A stretch of DNA of 64,000 nucleotides from Pseudomonas sp. ICMP22404 (GCF_006227205.1 NZ_VCNG01000001.1:434001-498000), one strand, 5' to 3'; shown: positions 44,436 through 55,081, counted from the stretch's first letter. A program made the numbers and translations. Notes: a model not told the origin generated them from the letters alone.

Positions 44436-47400
44436 GGCAAGGTCGACAATGGAACACGGTACAGGGCATCGCCCGGCTCGGCGTCGCCGAAGCGCACCCA
44501 GTTGGCGAGGTCGTTGTGGAAGGTTTCGTAGAGACGGATTTTCGAATCCAGCTCGTCGATGAAGTCTTCCTGCTCGGCCACGCTCAAGGACAGCCACAGG
44601 TCCTGGGTCATGTTCAGCGACTTGCTGCGGTACGGCAGCCCTTCCAGGTACTCGCCCAGGATGCCGCCGTCGGCCAGGTTGCCGCCCTTGCGCAAGGCGG
44701 AAGGGTCGCGGCTCATGTAGGCACTGGCGCTGGCGATTTCCTGGAAGAAATCCTTGGGCGAACTCTGGGTCTTGCGGGCCGCGTCGACGATCAGTTTCAG
44801 CGACTGTTGCAGGTCGTTGAGCTGCAGCTTGGTCAGCATCACGCAGACCTGGAACGCCGGCAGCGCCGGGTTGGTCAGGTCGCGGTCGGCGGTCCAGGCG
44901 CTGACCAGTTGCGGTGCCTGGCTGGCGGCCTTGTGGCCGAGGAAATCCATGTGCATGGCATAGCCGACCGCCGCCGATTTGTCGGCCAGGCTCGGCGCGG
45001 CGCCCAACTGCGGAACTGCCTGCTCCTTGTTGCTGCGTACCTGGTGCACCAGGTCGGCGAATACCGTGCCGATCTCGTCCACCCGCTCGCCCAGCTTGCG
45101 CACATCTGCGCCCGCGACGGGAATGTACAGGTCACCGATCTGCGGGTTCGCGTCGGCGGTCAGGGTGCGGTATTGGCTCTGGGCACCGGCGTGGGTTTTC
45201 TTGCCGGCGTCGCTGAGCAGGTGCAGGGCATAGATCTTGATCTGCTTGCCCAGGGCCGCCTGACGCACTTCGGCTTCGTTCATCTGCGTGGTGGAAAAGG
45301 GATCGTTCTTGCGCAAGGCACCGGCGTCGGTAACGAGCAGGATCAGGCGCCCACCATAACCGGACCAGTCCATGTTCTCGACCGCTTCCATGACCCCGGC
45401 AAACGCATCCTCGTTGAACGAATGGCTCGACACCGTTGACGCCTTGACCTGCCGTGCAAGGTCGAGGAAGCGTTGCGGGTCACGGCCCTGCTCCAGGGTG
45501 ATCAGGGTCTTGGCGACGTATTCCAGGCCCGGGGTTTTCTTGGTGCTGTTGCGGAACCCCACCAAGCCGAAGCTGACGCTGTCCAGCTCGCCGCGCTCGG
45601 CGATGCGGGTCTGCAGCTCATGGACCACGTCGCGCACCTGATCGATGTAGGGCTGCATGGACACGGTGGTGTCCACCACCAGGACCACAGCCGTGCGGAA
45701 CGCATCGGCATTGGCGGTCAGGATCGGCGTGTTGTTGGACGCTGCCCGAGGGGTGTTGCCAGGGTCGATGGAGGCCACGTTGAGCAACTGCACCGGCTGG
45801 CCATTCTCGTCAAAGCTCTCGCGAGAGTCGAAAATCGGCAACAGGTAGAACTGGTTCTGCGGCACGGCGCTGGCGGCCGGCTCCAGGGCCAGCACTTGCT
45901 GGTTATCCTCGCGGTTCTGCTGGGCCTTGAGCAGCACGTTCTTGGCGTTCGACGGGTTGGCCAGCAGCTTTTCCACTTCACCAGGCTGACGCAGGAACAT
46001 CACCGGCGCCCGGCCGGAACGTTCGGTGAACTTGAGCACAAGGCTCTGTTTCCAGTCGCTGACCTGGGCAGCCGGCAACCAGCCGTCGCTGCGTCCGTCC
46101 GTGGCGGCGCCGACCCGCATCCACTCGCTGCCATTGAAGTCCTTGCGCTGATACACGTATAGCACCGAGAACGCCGGCAGCTCCTTGCCCGGCGCGGCGC
46201 CCGGTTCGGCGGCAAGTTTCGCCCCCGGTTTGCTCAGCACTCGCTGGAACAGGGTTTTCTTGCCAGCCATCAACAACGGACGCTGGCCGCCATCGGCTTC
46301 CGTCGCCACGGGAGGATTGACCGGCGGGGCCACGGGCGGCTTGACCGGTGGCGCGTCGGGGCTCTTCACCGGAGGTGTCTCAGGCGCTTTGACCGGCGGC
46401 TTGCTGGACGAGGCCGTGGATGCCACGGACTGCTTGCTGGTTTTGCCGCTGTCACCGGACAACCACCAATACCCCGCGCCACCCAATGCCAACGCCACGG
46501 CCACCGCGACAGCGGCCAGGGCAAACACCGGGGTCTTGCGTGGCTGCGCAGCGGTAGGTCGCTGGGGCGGGCTGACCGGTGGCGCGGTTGGTTTCGGTTG
46601 TGGCGCCGGTTGTGATTGGGGCTGCGCCGGGCCGCTCGGGATGTCGATGGACATCGGCGTCAATCCCGCCAGGTCATCGCGACTCGATTGCGGCGGCACG
46701 GGCAGTGGCAATGGTCGGATCAGGGTCGCCTCAGCCGAATCCGCGGGCAGGTTATCCAGGGCCCGCAACAGCGCCGCCGCATCCGGGAAGCGTTCCGCCG
46801 GGTCCTTCGCCAACAGCTTGCGCAGCACGTCCTGGTAACGGCCGTGGTGCACCGGTAGCTCCGGCAGCGGTTCGGTCAGGTGGGCCAGGGCCGTGGACAG
46901 CGCATCGTTGCCGGTATACGGCAGCTTGCCGACAAGAATTTCGTAGAGCACCACCCCCAGGGCATACAAGTCGGCGCGGCCATCGATGTCCTGGCCACGG
47001 GCCTGTTCCGGGCTCATGTAGCTGGGCGTGCCTACCGCGAAACCGGCCTGGGTGAATTGGGTGCGGTCGTCCAGGGACTTGGCGATGCCGAAGTCCGAGA
47101 GCACCGCCGTGCCATCGGCGCGGAACAGGATGTTCGCCGGCTTGACGTCACGGTGCACCAGGCCCAGCCCATGGGCGTAGCCCAGGGCCGAGGCGATCTG
47201 GCGAATGTAGATCAGGCCCTGCTCCGGCGACAGGCCAGCGGCGATGCGCTCCTTGAGCGTGCCGTTGGGCAGGTATTCCATCGCCATGTAATACAGCTCA
47301 CCGACATTGCCGATGTCATGGATGGTGACGGTGTGCGGGTGCGACAGGCGCGCCAGGGTCTTGCCTTCGCGCAGGAAGCGCTCGCAGAACGTCGGGTCGG

Positions 47401-47545
47401 CAGCCAGGGCGGCCGCCATGACCTTGAGCGCCACCTTGCGCTCCAGGGAGCGCTGGGTCGCCAGGTACACGCTGGCCATCGCGCCTTCGCCAATCTCGCC
47501 GTCGATGTCGTAGCCGGGGATCTGGATGTTCGAAACGGGGTTCAT
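44432..47545 (-). CDS. ppkA: PpkA, T6SS-activating transmembrane Ser/Thr kinase
   Basis: A 1037-aa kinase. The N-terminal kinase domain (about 10-270) has GEIGEGAMASVYLA, the catalytic Lys in VALKVM, HRDVKPANILF, SDFGIAKS and GTPSYMSPEQ. A Pro-rich linker leads to one transmembrane helix (about 343-365). The periplasmic part ends in a von Willebrand A domain (about 640-850, LVVDTTVSMQPYIDQV). In P. aeruginosa PpkA phosphorylates Fha1 to fire the H1-T6SS. ATGA overlaps join it to pppA upstream and tagT downstream. Confidence 0.97.
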   Translation of the reverse strand: MNPVSNIQIPGYDIDGEIGEGAMASVYLATQRSLERKVALKVMAAALAADPTFCERFLREGKTLARLSHPHTVTIHDIGNVGELYYMAMEYLPNGTLKERIAAGLSPEQGLIYIRQIASALGYAHGLGLVHRDVKPANILFRADGTAVLSDFGIAKSLDDRTQFTQAGFAVGTPSYMSPEQARGQDIDGRADLYALGVVLYEILVGKLPYTGNDALSTALAHLTEPLPELPVHHGRYQDVLRKLLAKDPAERFPDAAALLRALDNLPADSAEATLIRPLPLPVPPQSSRDDLAGLTPMSIDIPSGPAQPQSQPAPQPKPTAPPVSPPQRPTAAQPRKTPVFALAAVAVAVALALGGAGYWWLSGDSGKTSKQSVASTASSSKPPVKAPETPPVKSPDAPPVKPPVAPPVNPPVATEADGGQRPLLMAGKKTLFQRVLSKPGAKLAAEPGAAPGKELPAFSVLYVYQRKDFNGSEWMRVGAATDGRSDGWLPAAQVSDWKQSLVLKFTERSGRAPVMFLRQPGEVEKLLANPSNAKNVLLKAQQNREDNQQVLALEPAASAVPQNQFYLLPIFDSRESFDENGQPVQLLNVASIDPGNTPRAASNNTPILTANADAFRTAVVLVVDTTVSMQPYIDQVRDVVHELQTRIAERGELDSVSFGLVGFRNSTKKTPGLEYVAKTLITLEQGRDPQRFLDLARQVKASTVSSHSFNEDAFAGVMEAVENMDWSGYGGRLILLVTDAGALRKNDPFSTTQMNEAEVRQAALGKQIKIYALHLLSDAGKKTHAGAQSQYRTLTADANPQIGDLYIPVAGADVRKLGERVDEIGTVFADLVHQVRSNKEQAVPQLGAAPSLADKSAAVGYAMHMDFLGHKAASQAPQLVSAWTADRDLTNPALPAFQVCVMLTKLQLNDLQQSLKLIVDAARKTQSSPKDFFQEIASASAYMSRDPSALRKGGNLADGGILGEYLEGLPYRSKSLNMTQDLWLSLSVAEQEDFIDELDSKIRLYETFHNDLANWVRFGDAEPGDALYRVPLSTLP

Positions 47546-48273
47546 GACGGCACCTTCACAACCACCACGGTGATGTTGTCCGGGGCACCGCGCATCAGGC
47601 CCAGGGAGACCAGGCTGCTGGCGATTTCGCCCGGTTCGTCGTGGCTCAGCACTTCGCGGATTTCTTCGTCTTCAACGGTCTTGGTCAGCCCGTCGCTGCA
47701 CAGCAGGTAGCTGTCGCCCGGCACCAGCAACAGCTCGGTCATCGCCACGTTCAACTGCGCCTCGACACCGATGGCGCGGGTGACGATGTTGGCCCGTGGA
47801 TGCACCCGGGCTTCGGCTTCGCTGAGCAGGCCGCTGTCCTGCAGGTCCTGGACGTAGCTGTGATCCCGGGAGATGCCTTCCAGCACGCCGTCGCGCAGGC
47901 GGTACAAGCGGCTGTCGCCGGCCCACAGGCACATGCCGCGCAGGTCACGGGTGGCGAGTACCACCACGGTGCTACCCATCATGGTCACGCCACGGTTGGC
48001 GGTTTCTTCACGCACGGCGGCGTTGACCCGCTGCAGGTCGCTTTGCAGCGCCGCGACGTATTCGTCCAACGAACGGCCCACGGCAATGTTGCGCAGGCTG
48101 TCGACGATCAGGCTGCTGACGTAGTCGCCCGCCGCGTGCCCGCCCATACCATCGGCGACCACCCACAGACCGTTCTCCGGCAGGTCCAGACACGCATCTT
48201 CGTTGACCTGACGGACCATGCCGACATGGCTTTTGCTTGCAGACTTGCAGGCTTTCCCAGCACTTGGACGCAT
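47542..48273 (-). CDS. pppA: PppA, PP2C-type phosphatase opposing PpkA
   Basis: A 243-aa Mg/Mn-dependent protein phosphatase. The PP2C metal-binding motifs are VRQVNEDACLD (about 20-30), VVADGMGGHAAGD (about 38-50), LWAGDSRLYRL (about 115-125), LCSDGLTKTV (about 191-200) and APDNITVVVV (about 230-239). It removes phosphate from Fha and shuts off secretion. The gene starts directly at the tagF stop (TAGATG). Confidence 0.97.
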   Translation of the reverse strand: MRPSAGKACKSASKSHVGMVRQVNEDACLDLPENGLWVVADGMGGHAAGDYVSSLIVDSLRNIAVGRSLDEYVAALQSDLQRVNAAVREETANRGVTMMGSTVVVLATRDLRGMCLWAGDSRLYRLRDGVLEGISRDHSYVQDLQDSGLLSEAEARVHPRANIVTRAIGVEAQLNVAMTELLLVPGDSYLLCSDGLTKTVEDEEIREVLSHDEPGEIASSLVSLGLMRGAPDNITVVVVKVPS

Positions 48274-48927
48274 CTACACAACACCTTCTTGGCCGAGCAA
48301 AAATTGCGCAAAATCAGCGGCGGCCGGCAGGCCCTGGCAGCGCATCAAACCGGGCGCAATGCGCTCCGAACCCTGGCCCCACCACAGGCTCGCCCCTTCG
48401 CAGGCCGACTCGGCCAGGGCGCTCATGCGCCGCTGCGGGTCGGTGGCATCGAAGCGATGCAGGCTGGCAAACCGGCTGCTGGGCACCCGTGGCAGAAACA
48501 TCGGACTGCCGAGGTTTTCCAGTTCCGCGCCGAAGGCTTCGAACGTGGCCTCTACGCTCAATGTGCTCAGCAACAGGTTCTCCACCCGCTCGAACCACCC
48601 GTCCGCACCGCCGACCACCGACGCCGGGTCCGCATCGGGCTCCAGCAGCACCGCGACAGTCAGCGGAAAATAGCGCCCGACCCGGTCGATGCTCGGCATC
48701 ACCACCCCAACCGCAGCGTCCGGCCCACACACGCCGGGGGCGACCATGAAGCGCCACAGCGGGCTGACCAGATAAGCATCCAGCCAACGCTCGCCGAGGC
48801 TGGTCTGGCTGGCAAGCAAACCCGCCGCCAACCACGAGTCCCACGGACCGATAAAGCTCTGGGGCAAGCCACGGCTGACAAAGTCCCCGCGGCTGGCCAA
48901 CTTTCCATAGAAACCCGCTGTACTCAT
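48274..48927 (-). CDS. tagF: TagF, T6SS post-translational repressor
   Basis: A 217-aa protein with MSTAGFYGKLASRGDFVSRGLP at the start, the family motif GFYGK-x-P/A-x-RGDF, and WLDAYLVSPLWRFMVAPGVCG in the middle. TagF blocks H1-T6SS assembly by binding Fha, independently of PpkA. It overlaps tssM (ATGA) and abuts pppA. Confidence 0.96.
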   Translation of the reverse strand: MSTAGFYGKLASRGDFVSRGLPQSFIGPWDSWLAAGLLASQTSLGERWLDAYLVSPLWRFMVAPGVCGPDAAVGVVMPSIDRVGRYFPLTVAVLLEPDADPASVVGGADGWFERVENLLLSTLSVEATFEAFGAELENLGSPMFLPRVPSSRFASLHRFDATDPQRRMSALAESACEGASLWWGQGSERIAPGLMRCQGLPAAADFAQFLLGQEGVV

Positions 48928-51900
48928 AGCCGCTCCGGCAGGCTGAAGCCGCTGAGCACGCGGCTCTTGAACGGGTTGAAGGCACTGTTGGCCCGCAGCT
49001 CGTAGGAAGCGCTGGCGTTATCGACCCGCAGCCGCAGGTTGAAGCGGTCCGGCGAGTTGCCGGCGGTCAGGTCCGACTGCTCCAGCAACCGGAACCAGGC
49101 CCATGGCCCGTCCAGGGTGATGCCGGAGCGCCCGCTGGAAGACGGCGGCATGACCGAGATCCGCACCACGCCAATGCTGCCCGGATTAGGCCACTGCATG
49201 GCAGTCGGGCGACTCGGGCCGTGGTCGTAGCTCAACTGCTGGCCGTCGAGATCGAGCAGGAACTGGGTGATGGTCGAGTCCATCGCCACCGGCTTGAGTT
49301 CGAAACGCACCATCGGCTGGGTGCCGCCGGAACGGAAGAACGCATCGCGAATGGCCGCCGCGCGCTGGAAGGTCTGCAGCACGCCAGGGGCGATGCCGAG
49401 CTTCTGCGCCGCGCCCGGCTGCCAACGCCAGGTCGGCGTGGAGGTGTCGACGTAGGGTTGCAGGTACTTGCGGAAGTAGTTGTCCATCACCCCGCCGACG
49501 CCGAAGAACTGGCCGAAGTCATCGAGGGTTGCGTCCCGCGCACTGCCTGGCGACATCGGATAGCGCCCGGCCAGGGACTGGCGGTAGATGTTCACCACTT
49601 CGCTGGTCCAGGCGGCGTTCAGTTGATTGCGCACCCCGCCCATCATGCTGTTGGTGGTGGAGTTGACCACTGACTTGACCAGCCCCTGCACCAACGGCGG
49701 CTGCCGTTCGGCGTTGAGGCTGACCCGGGTAGCGGCTGCCGCGGCCTGGTTCTTGGCCTCGCCGAGCAAGGCGTCGCCGCTGGCCCCGACCATGGCACTG
49801 ACCTGAACATACAGCGCGTTCATGTCGGCCAGCAGGCCATCGATGGCGGCCGGTTCACCGTCGTTCTTGCTGACGATGCTGTTGAGCTCGGCAAAGTGCG
49901 CCGTGATCGGGTCATCGCTGGCCTGCGGCGCGCTTTGCGTCGCCTGCTCCTGGCCGAGCAAGCTGCCCAGGCGTTCCTTGAGCTTGTCCACGCCGCCTTC
50001 CACTGGCGCGCCCTGGGCGGCCAGCAGGCGTTCGTCCTGTTGCAGGTCGGTTTCCTTCGCCACCGCCACCAACAGTTTTTTCAATGGCGAGGTCGGCCCG
50101 GAAATCACCCGCAGTACATCGGCGGCCTGGGCCACGCTGGTGATCGGCACGAAATCGATGTCGGCGAGCAAGGCGTCCCACTGGCGCTGATAGTCCTGGA
50201 AGTACAGCCGGCGCACATCGGCGGCCAGGCTGGCAACGTTCTGCTGATCGGCCTCTTCGTGCCCCAGCACCCATTGCTCTTCAGCCAGGGTGCCGGTCTG
50301 GCTCAGGCTGGTGAGCAAGAAGCCCTGGCGGTAACCCTTGACGGTGAAGAACCCGCTCAGCGGCTCGCCCAACGGCTTGCCGCTCTTGCGACTGAACACC
50401 AGCGCAGCGTCACGCCCGGCGGCTTCGTTGATGCGGAAGTCCGGGATGCCTTCGGGCAGCTTCTGCCGTTTGATCCGGTCGTAGACACGCTGGGCCACGG
50501 GCAGCTGTTGCAATTGGCGACGCAGGTCTTCGATCAGCCGTGGGTCCAGCCGTGCGGTAGGCGGGTGACGTTCGAACAGCGCTTGCAAATGCTCGCTCAG
50601 GGCCACCCGCTGTTCGGCCGGCAAGTCACGGGGCAGGCTGCGATCCCAGTCCAGGGCGATCCAGGCCTTGATGAAGTCGGCGTCGTAATGCTCGTTGTCG
50701 GCGAGCATCAGGTAGGCCTTCAAGCCTTCGTAGAGGAAGTCCGAATTGCCGCCGCTGTGCAGTTGCTCTTCGATGCGCGTCAGCAGGCGCGGCGCGAACA
50801 CCGCGATCAGCAACTTGCGATAGACGCTGCCGGATTCGGCTTCCAGCATGTCGCCCTGGTACAGGCCCAGGCCCTCGGCCCAGTCCGGCGCATCCCCCGC
50901 CAGGTGTTTCACGGCGTTGAGCAACGGCAGCACCGCGAGCACATCGCGCTGTGCCGGGCTGAGGTTCTGCACGGTCTGGCCCAGTGGCGCGACCTTCTGG
51001 TCGACCTGGGCGATGTACGCCTGGTTGGCGCGATAACTGACCCACCACAAGCTGCCGACCACTAGTACCACCACCACGGTGGAGGCCAGTACGCCACGGG
51101 CGATCCATTTGCGCCGACGCTCGACCTTCGGATCGACGCCCACCAGCCCACGCTCGGCGAAGGCCACGGCGGTAAAGAGTTTTTCGATGAAGTAGCTGCG
51201 CCCGGTGCCGGTCTGGCGCGCCAGGTGCTGGCGGTCCAGGTTCATGCTCTGGGCCATGGAACCGATCAGTCGGTCGATCGGGCTGCCTTCCTGGGTGCCG
51301 CTGGTGAAATACACACCGCGCAGCAGTACGCGCTCTTCGAAGGCGTTGGGCTTGAACACGCCTTCGAGGAAGCTTTGCAAGCAATCCTTCAACGCGCCGA
51401 ACTGCTGCGGGAAACCGTAGATCAGATCACGCCGCGCCGGGTCGCGTTCCTGTTGCAGGCGTTCTACCAGACGGTCGTTGAGGCGTTGCTCCAGACCGAC
51501 GAATTCGCTTTGCAGGTGCGCCAGCGGACTGTCGTTGCTCTTGCCGTCGTCGAGGGCGAAGGTCATGCCCCAGACCTGGGCGCGCTCTTCCTTGCTCAGG
51601 GTGTCGAAATACTCCATGAACCCGGGCACCAGATCGAGCTTGGTCAGCATCAGGTAGACCGGGAAGCGCACGCCCAACTGGGTGTACAACTCCTGGATGC
51701 GCAGGCGAATCGCCGCGGCATGGGCGGCGCGCTCGGCGTCGCTGCCCAGCAGCAGGTCGGACAGGCTGATGGCGATGAACGCACCGTCAATCGGACGCCG
51801 GGCCCGCTGTTTTTTCAGCAGGCCCAGGAAGCCCAGCCAGGCGGCCTTGTCGATGGCCGCGTCGCTGTCCTGGGTGGTGTAGCGCCCGGCGGTGTCGAGT

Positions 51901-52424
51901 AGCACGGCTTGATCGGTGAACCACCAATCGCAATTACGGGTACCACCGACGCCACGCACCGCGCCAGCGCCCAACTGGGCAGCCAACGGGAAATGCAGCC
52001 CGGAGTTAACCAACGCGGTGGTCTTGCCCGAACCCGGCGGGCCAATGATCACGTACCACGGCAGCTCGTAGAGGTTACGGCGCTCGTCACCGCCCAGCTT
52101 GGCCTTTTTCAAGAGTGCCAGGGCTTCGTCCATGCGTTGGCGCAGGGTTTCGAGCTCTTCGGCGGTGGCGATGCTGGTGGGGTCGGGTGGCGTCTGCTCG
52201 GCCAGGCTGCGCATGACTTCGGCGGCCTGGCGACGGGCCTGGATGATGCGGAACACGCGGTAGGCGATCCACACCGCGAACACCAGGATGATCAATGCCC
52301 AGCGCCGGCCTTCGGGCACCAGCCAGTCCAGCAGCGGGCCGACGAACCAGATGATCAGGCTCAGGGCAATCAGCCCCAGCAACGGGATGACCCAGCGGAT
52401 CATGAAACTGAAAAACGCCTTCAC
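48924..52424 (-). CDS. tssM: TssM, T6SS membrane-complex protein (IcmF-like)
   Basis: A 1166-aa inner-membrane protein. Helices at about 8-30 and 38-58, then the cytoplasmic NTPase-like domain with GPPGSGKTTALVNSG (Walker A, about 130-144) and LDTAGRY, a third helix at about 437-458 and a large periplasmic part carrying the IcmF-related (about 490-800) and C-terminal TssM domains. It builds the trans-envelope channel with TssL and TssJ. The start is a GTG at 52424 overlapping the tssL stop. Confidence 0.97.
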   Translation of the reverse strand: MKAFFSFMIRWVIPLLGLIALSLIIWFVGPLLDWLVPEGRRWALIILVFAVWIAYRVFRIIQARRQAAEVMRSLAEQTPPDPTSIATAEELETLRQRMDEALALLKKAKLGGDERRNLYELPWYVIIGPPGSGKTTALVNSGLHFPLAAQLGAGAVRGVGGTRNCDWWFTDQAVLLDTAGRYTTQDSDAAIDKAAWLGFLGLLKKQRARRPIDGAFIAISLSDLLLGSDAERAAHAAAIRLRIQELYTQLGVRFPVYLMLTKLDLVPGFMEYFDTLSKEERAQVWGMTFALDDGKSNDSPLAHLQSEFVGLEQRLNDRLVERLQQERDPARRDLIYGFPQQFGALKDCLQSFLEGVFKPNAFEERVLLRGVYFTSGTQEGSPIDRLIGSMAQSMNLDRQHLARQTGTGRSYFIEKLFTAVAFAERGLVGVDPKVERRRKWIARGVLASTVVVVLVVGSLWWVSYRANQAYIAQVDQKVAPLGQTVQNLSPAQRDVLAVLPLLNAVKHLAGDAPDWAEGLGLYQGDMLEAESGSVYRKLLIAVFAPRLLTRIEEQLHSGGNSDFLYEGLKAYLMLADNEHYDADFIKAWIALDWDRSLPRDLPAEQRVALSEHLQALFERHPPTARLDPRLIEDLRRQLQQLPVAQRVYDRIKRQKLPEGIPDFRINEAAGRDAALVFSRKSGKPLGEPLSGFFTVKGYRQGFLLTSLSQTGTLAEEQWVLGHEEADQQNVASLAADVRRLYFQDYQRQWDALLADIDFVPITSVAQAADVLRVISGPTSPLKKLLVAVAKETDLQQDERLLAAQGAPVEGGVDKLKERLGSLLGQEQATQSAPQASDDPITAHFAELNSIVSKNDGEPAAIDGLLADMNALYVQVSAMVGASGDALLGEAKNQAAAAATRVSLNAERQPPLVQGLVKSVVNSTTNSMMGGVRNQLNAAWTSEVVNIYRQSLAGRYPMSPGSARDATLDDFGQFFGVGGVMDNYFRKYLQPYVDTSTPTWRWQPGAAQKLGIAPGVLQTFQRAAAIRDAFFRSGGTQPMVRFELKPVAMDSTITQFLLDLDGQQLSYDHGPSRPTAMQWPNPGSIGVVRISVMPPSSSGRSGITLDGPWAWFRLLEQSDLTAGNSPDRFNLRLRVDNASASYELRANSAFNPFKSRVLSGFSLPERL

Positions 52425-53725
52425 TCGACTCCCTCCGCCAATACGGTGATTTCAACCCGACGGTTGCGTGCACGCCCTTCCGTGGTGGCGTTGGACGCCA
52501 GTGGTTCGGTGTCGCTGCGGCCTTCGGCGCTGAAGCGCTCAGGCTGGCCGGTCTTGGCCGACAGAATCTGCAGCACCGACTGCGCCCGCGCTTCGGACAG
52601 CGCCCAGTTGGACGGGAAACGCAACGTGGCAATCGGACGGTTGTCGCTGTGGCCGGTCACCAGGACCTGGCCCTTGACCTTGCGCACCGCCTCGGCAATG
52701 CGCAGCATCAACGGCTCGAAATCGTCCTTGATGCTGGCACTGCCCGAGGCGAACAGTTCGTCGCCACGGATGGTCACCACCGAACGGTCGACGGCGTCTT
52801 CCACAGCGATGCGGCCAGCCCTGATTTCATCGGCCAGGAAACCGGCCAGGCGGGGTCGCTCGATCACTTTCGGTTGCACCACGGGGCGGTCGATGGTCTG
52901 CACCGGGATCTCGCCGAGGAAATGAATGTTCTTGAACACCGGTTCGGCATCGGAGGCGAGTTTCATGCGCAGGCCGAACAACAGCGCCAGCAGCAAGGCC
53001 ACGCCGATGGCCACGGCGATCCACGGCGGCATGAATTGCGCCAGGCGGTCGCGGGCCACGGTGACGCCGCGCCAGTGTGGCGACAACTCGCGTTCGTAGT
53101 CGCCACGGGCACTGCGGATCACCGCACTGGTGCGTTCGCGCAACGCTTCGAGTTGGCTGCGACCGTCGTTCATCACCCGGTAACGCCCCTCGAAACCGAG
53201 GCACATGCACAGGTACAACAGCTCCAGCAGGTACAAGCGTTCCCGTGGACTTTGCAGGCAGTGCTCCAGCAGCTGGAACACCTTCTCGCCACCCCAGGCT
53301 TCGTTGTGCACGGTGATCAACAGGCTCTGCTTGCCCCAGTCGCTGGTGCCGCCCCACGGCGTGCTCAACACCGCTTCATCCAACGCGGTGCACAAGGCGT
53401 AGCGGGCCAGCAGCACGTCGTTGCGCACCACGCCGGCAGCCTCGGCGCGTTCCTCGAACTGGCGCAGGTACGCCAGCAGTTGTGCGCGCAGGCTGGCCGG
53501 TGCCGGATGCGCAATGGTATTGCGCAAGCGCGTCAGCAGGGCCAGCAGCGGGCCGGCGGCGCTTTCCAGCGGATTGAGGCCCTGGGCCTTGCCGGTCAAG
53601 ACCGGCGCGGCCGGCATCGACAGCGGCGCGGGTGCTGGCTGCGGGCGTCCGGCATCCGGGCGGAACGGATCCGCGCCACGGCCACCGGGCGTTGGCATGA
53701 ACTGGGTACGATCGTCGTTGCTCAT
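52421..53725 (-). CDS. tssL: TssL with C-terminal OmpA-like peptidoglycan-binding domain
   Basis: A 434-aa protein: an N-terminal Pro-rich cytoplasmic tail, a DotU/TssL domain (about 50-220, PLLALLTRLRNTIAHP, YALCTALDEAVLSTPWGG), one transmembrane helix (about 233-255), and an OmpA_C domain (about 310-430, VLVTGHSDNRPIATLRFPSN, ALSEARAQSVLQIL, RNRRVEI). The fused OmpA domain anchors the complex to peptidoglycan, as in H1-type systems. A 6-bp gap separates it from tssK. Confidence 0.97.
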   Translation of the reverse strand: MSNDDRTQFMPTPGGRGADPFRPDAGRPQPAPAPLSMPAAPVLTGKAQGLNPLESAAGPLLALLTRLRNTIAHPAPASLRAQLLAYLRQFEERAEAAGVVRNDVLLARYALCTALDEAVLSTPWGGTSDWGKQSLLITVHNEAWGGEKVFQLLEHCLQSPRERLYLLELLYLCMCLGFEGRYRVMNDGRSQLEALRERTSAVIRSARGDYERELSPHWRGVTVARDRLAQFMPPWIAVAIGVALLLALLFGLRMKLASDAEPVFKNIHFLGEIPVQTIDRPVVQPKVIERPRLAGFLADEIRAGRIAVEDAVDRSVVTIRGDELFASGSASIKDDFEPLMLRIAEAVRKVKGQVLVTGHSDNRPIATLRFPSNWALSEARAQSVLQILSAKTGQPERFSAEGRSDTEPLASNATTEGRARNRRVEITVLAEGVE

Positions 53726-53731
53726 CGCGAA

Positions 53732-55066
53732 TTATCCTCGGATCGCCCAGAACGCCAGGTTCAGCCCTGGGAACTGCCCGGCGATGTGGAACGCAAAGCC
53801 GCCGGAGTTGCCCAGCTGTTTCCAGTGGTCGCTGCCCCGGTCGAGTTCGTAATAGGTGGAGCCGGCGTGATACGGAAGCTGACGTGGCGCCACCGGCAGC
53901 GGCAACAGGCCGATGCCCGGCAGTTGCAGGTTGACCAGGTCACGGATGTGCTCCACCGAACCAACCTTGCTCTGCTGGCCGAAGCGGCTGCGCAGGGTTT
54001 CGGCGGGAACGTCGGCGCGCACCACCAGGATGAAACTGGCGCTGTCGAGCAACGTCTTGTCGGCCAACATCGCCACGTGGATGCCATAGGCTTTTTCCAC
54101 AATCGGAATCGGTGTGGCCTTGCTGTCGATCAACATCGACAAGGCCTCACGCAACGCCTGCATCACCGGCGTGAAGCTCAGCACCAGGTCATCATGCTGG
54201 TAGGCCGGGTATTCCTGCGGTCGTCGCCCGGAGGCGGTGAAGGTCGAGAACTCTCCGGCCAATGCCACCAGCTCGCTGTAGAACCGCTCGGGGTGCAACG
54301 GGCTCAACTGGCTCAGGTGCTGGACCAGCGGTTGGGCGCGGTTGACCAGTTGCAGCAGCATGAAGTCGGCGATCTCCGAAGCGCCACCGGCACCGGACGC
54401 CACGACCCGCCCGGCGAGGGCTTCGCCGCGTTGATGGAGCAGGCCCAGCAGTTCGCTGCGAAACGCCGCCAGGGGCTTGGAGGCGATCACATCCAGCAGC
54501 GGCGGGATGTAGGTGTCGTCGAGCACCAGGGCGCGGTCGGCGCGCTTCTCCTTGATGCGCACCACGCCGACGGCGGCGTAGTCGCCAATGCCGTCCTGGG
54601 CGGTCAACAAACGCAAGGCCCGGGAGCCCACGGCCACCGGCGCACGGTTTTCGAACGGTGCGTTGTCGTCGCGTACTTCACACACCTGGCTGACGTAACG
54701 CGCGGCCCCCAGCACTTCTCCTTCATCCACGGTGTCACGGGTACCGGCGCGCTTGAGCGGCAGGGCCAGGTACACCAGGCCGTCGCGCAGGCTGTCGTCG
54801 ATGTTCAGCGGGGTCGGCGCCACGTCATCCTGGGGAATGTTGAAGGGCGTACCGTCCGGCAACAGGCCACGCGCCGAGATGATCGCCAACTTGCCCTGGG
54901 CCAGCAGGCCCTGGTCGATCAGCAATTCGGAAAAGCCCCAGGCGCCGGCCGACAAGGGCCGGCTGCGTGCGTCGATGAGGTTTTCCAGGTAACGGTCGTG
55001 CTGTTGGAAGTGCTGCGTTCCGATGAACATGCCTTCCGACCAGACCACGCGATTGTTCCAGGACAT
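53732..55066 (-). CDS. tssK: TssK, T6SS baseplate connector
   Basis: A 444-aa protein starting MSWNNRVVWSEGMFIGTQHF and followed by QQHDRYLENLID, the unmistakable TssK N-terminal motif. It links the baseplate to the TssJLM membrane complex. It lies 15 bp downstream of tssJ in the leftward block. Confidence 0.98.
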   Translation of the reverse strand: MSWNNRVVWSEGMFIGTQHFQQHDRYLENLIDARSRPLSAGAWGFSELLIDQGLLAQGKLAIISARGLLPDGTPFNIPQDDVAPTPLNIDDSLRDGLVYLALPLKRAGTRDTVDEGEVLGAARYVSQVCEVRDDNAPFENRAPVAVGSRALRLLTAQDGIGDYAAVGVVRIKEKRADRALVLDDTYIPPLLDVIASKPLAAFRSELLGLLHQRGEALAGRVVASGAGGASEIADFMLLQLVNRAQPLVQHLSQLSPLHPERFYSELVALAGEFSTFTASGRRPQEYPAYQHDDLVLSFTPVMQALREALSMLIDSKATPIPIVEKAYGIHVAMLADKTLLDSASFILVVRADVPAETLRSRFGQQSKVGSVEHIRDLVNLQLPGIGLLPLPVAPRQLPYHAGSTYYELDRGSDHWKQLGNSGGFAFHIAGQFPGLNLAFWAIRG

Positions 55067-55081
55067 GGGGGCTCCGATTGC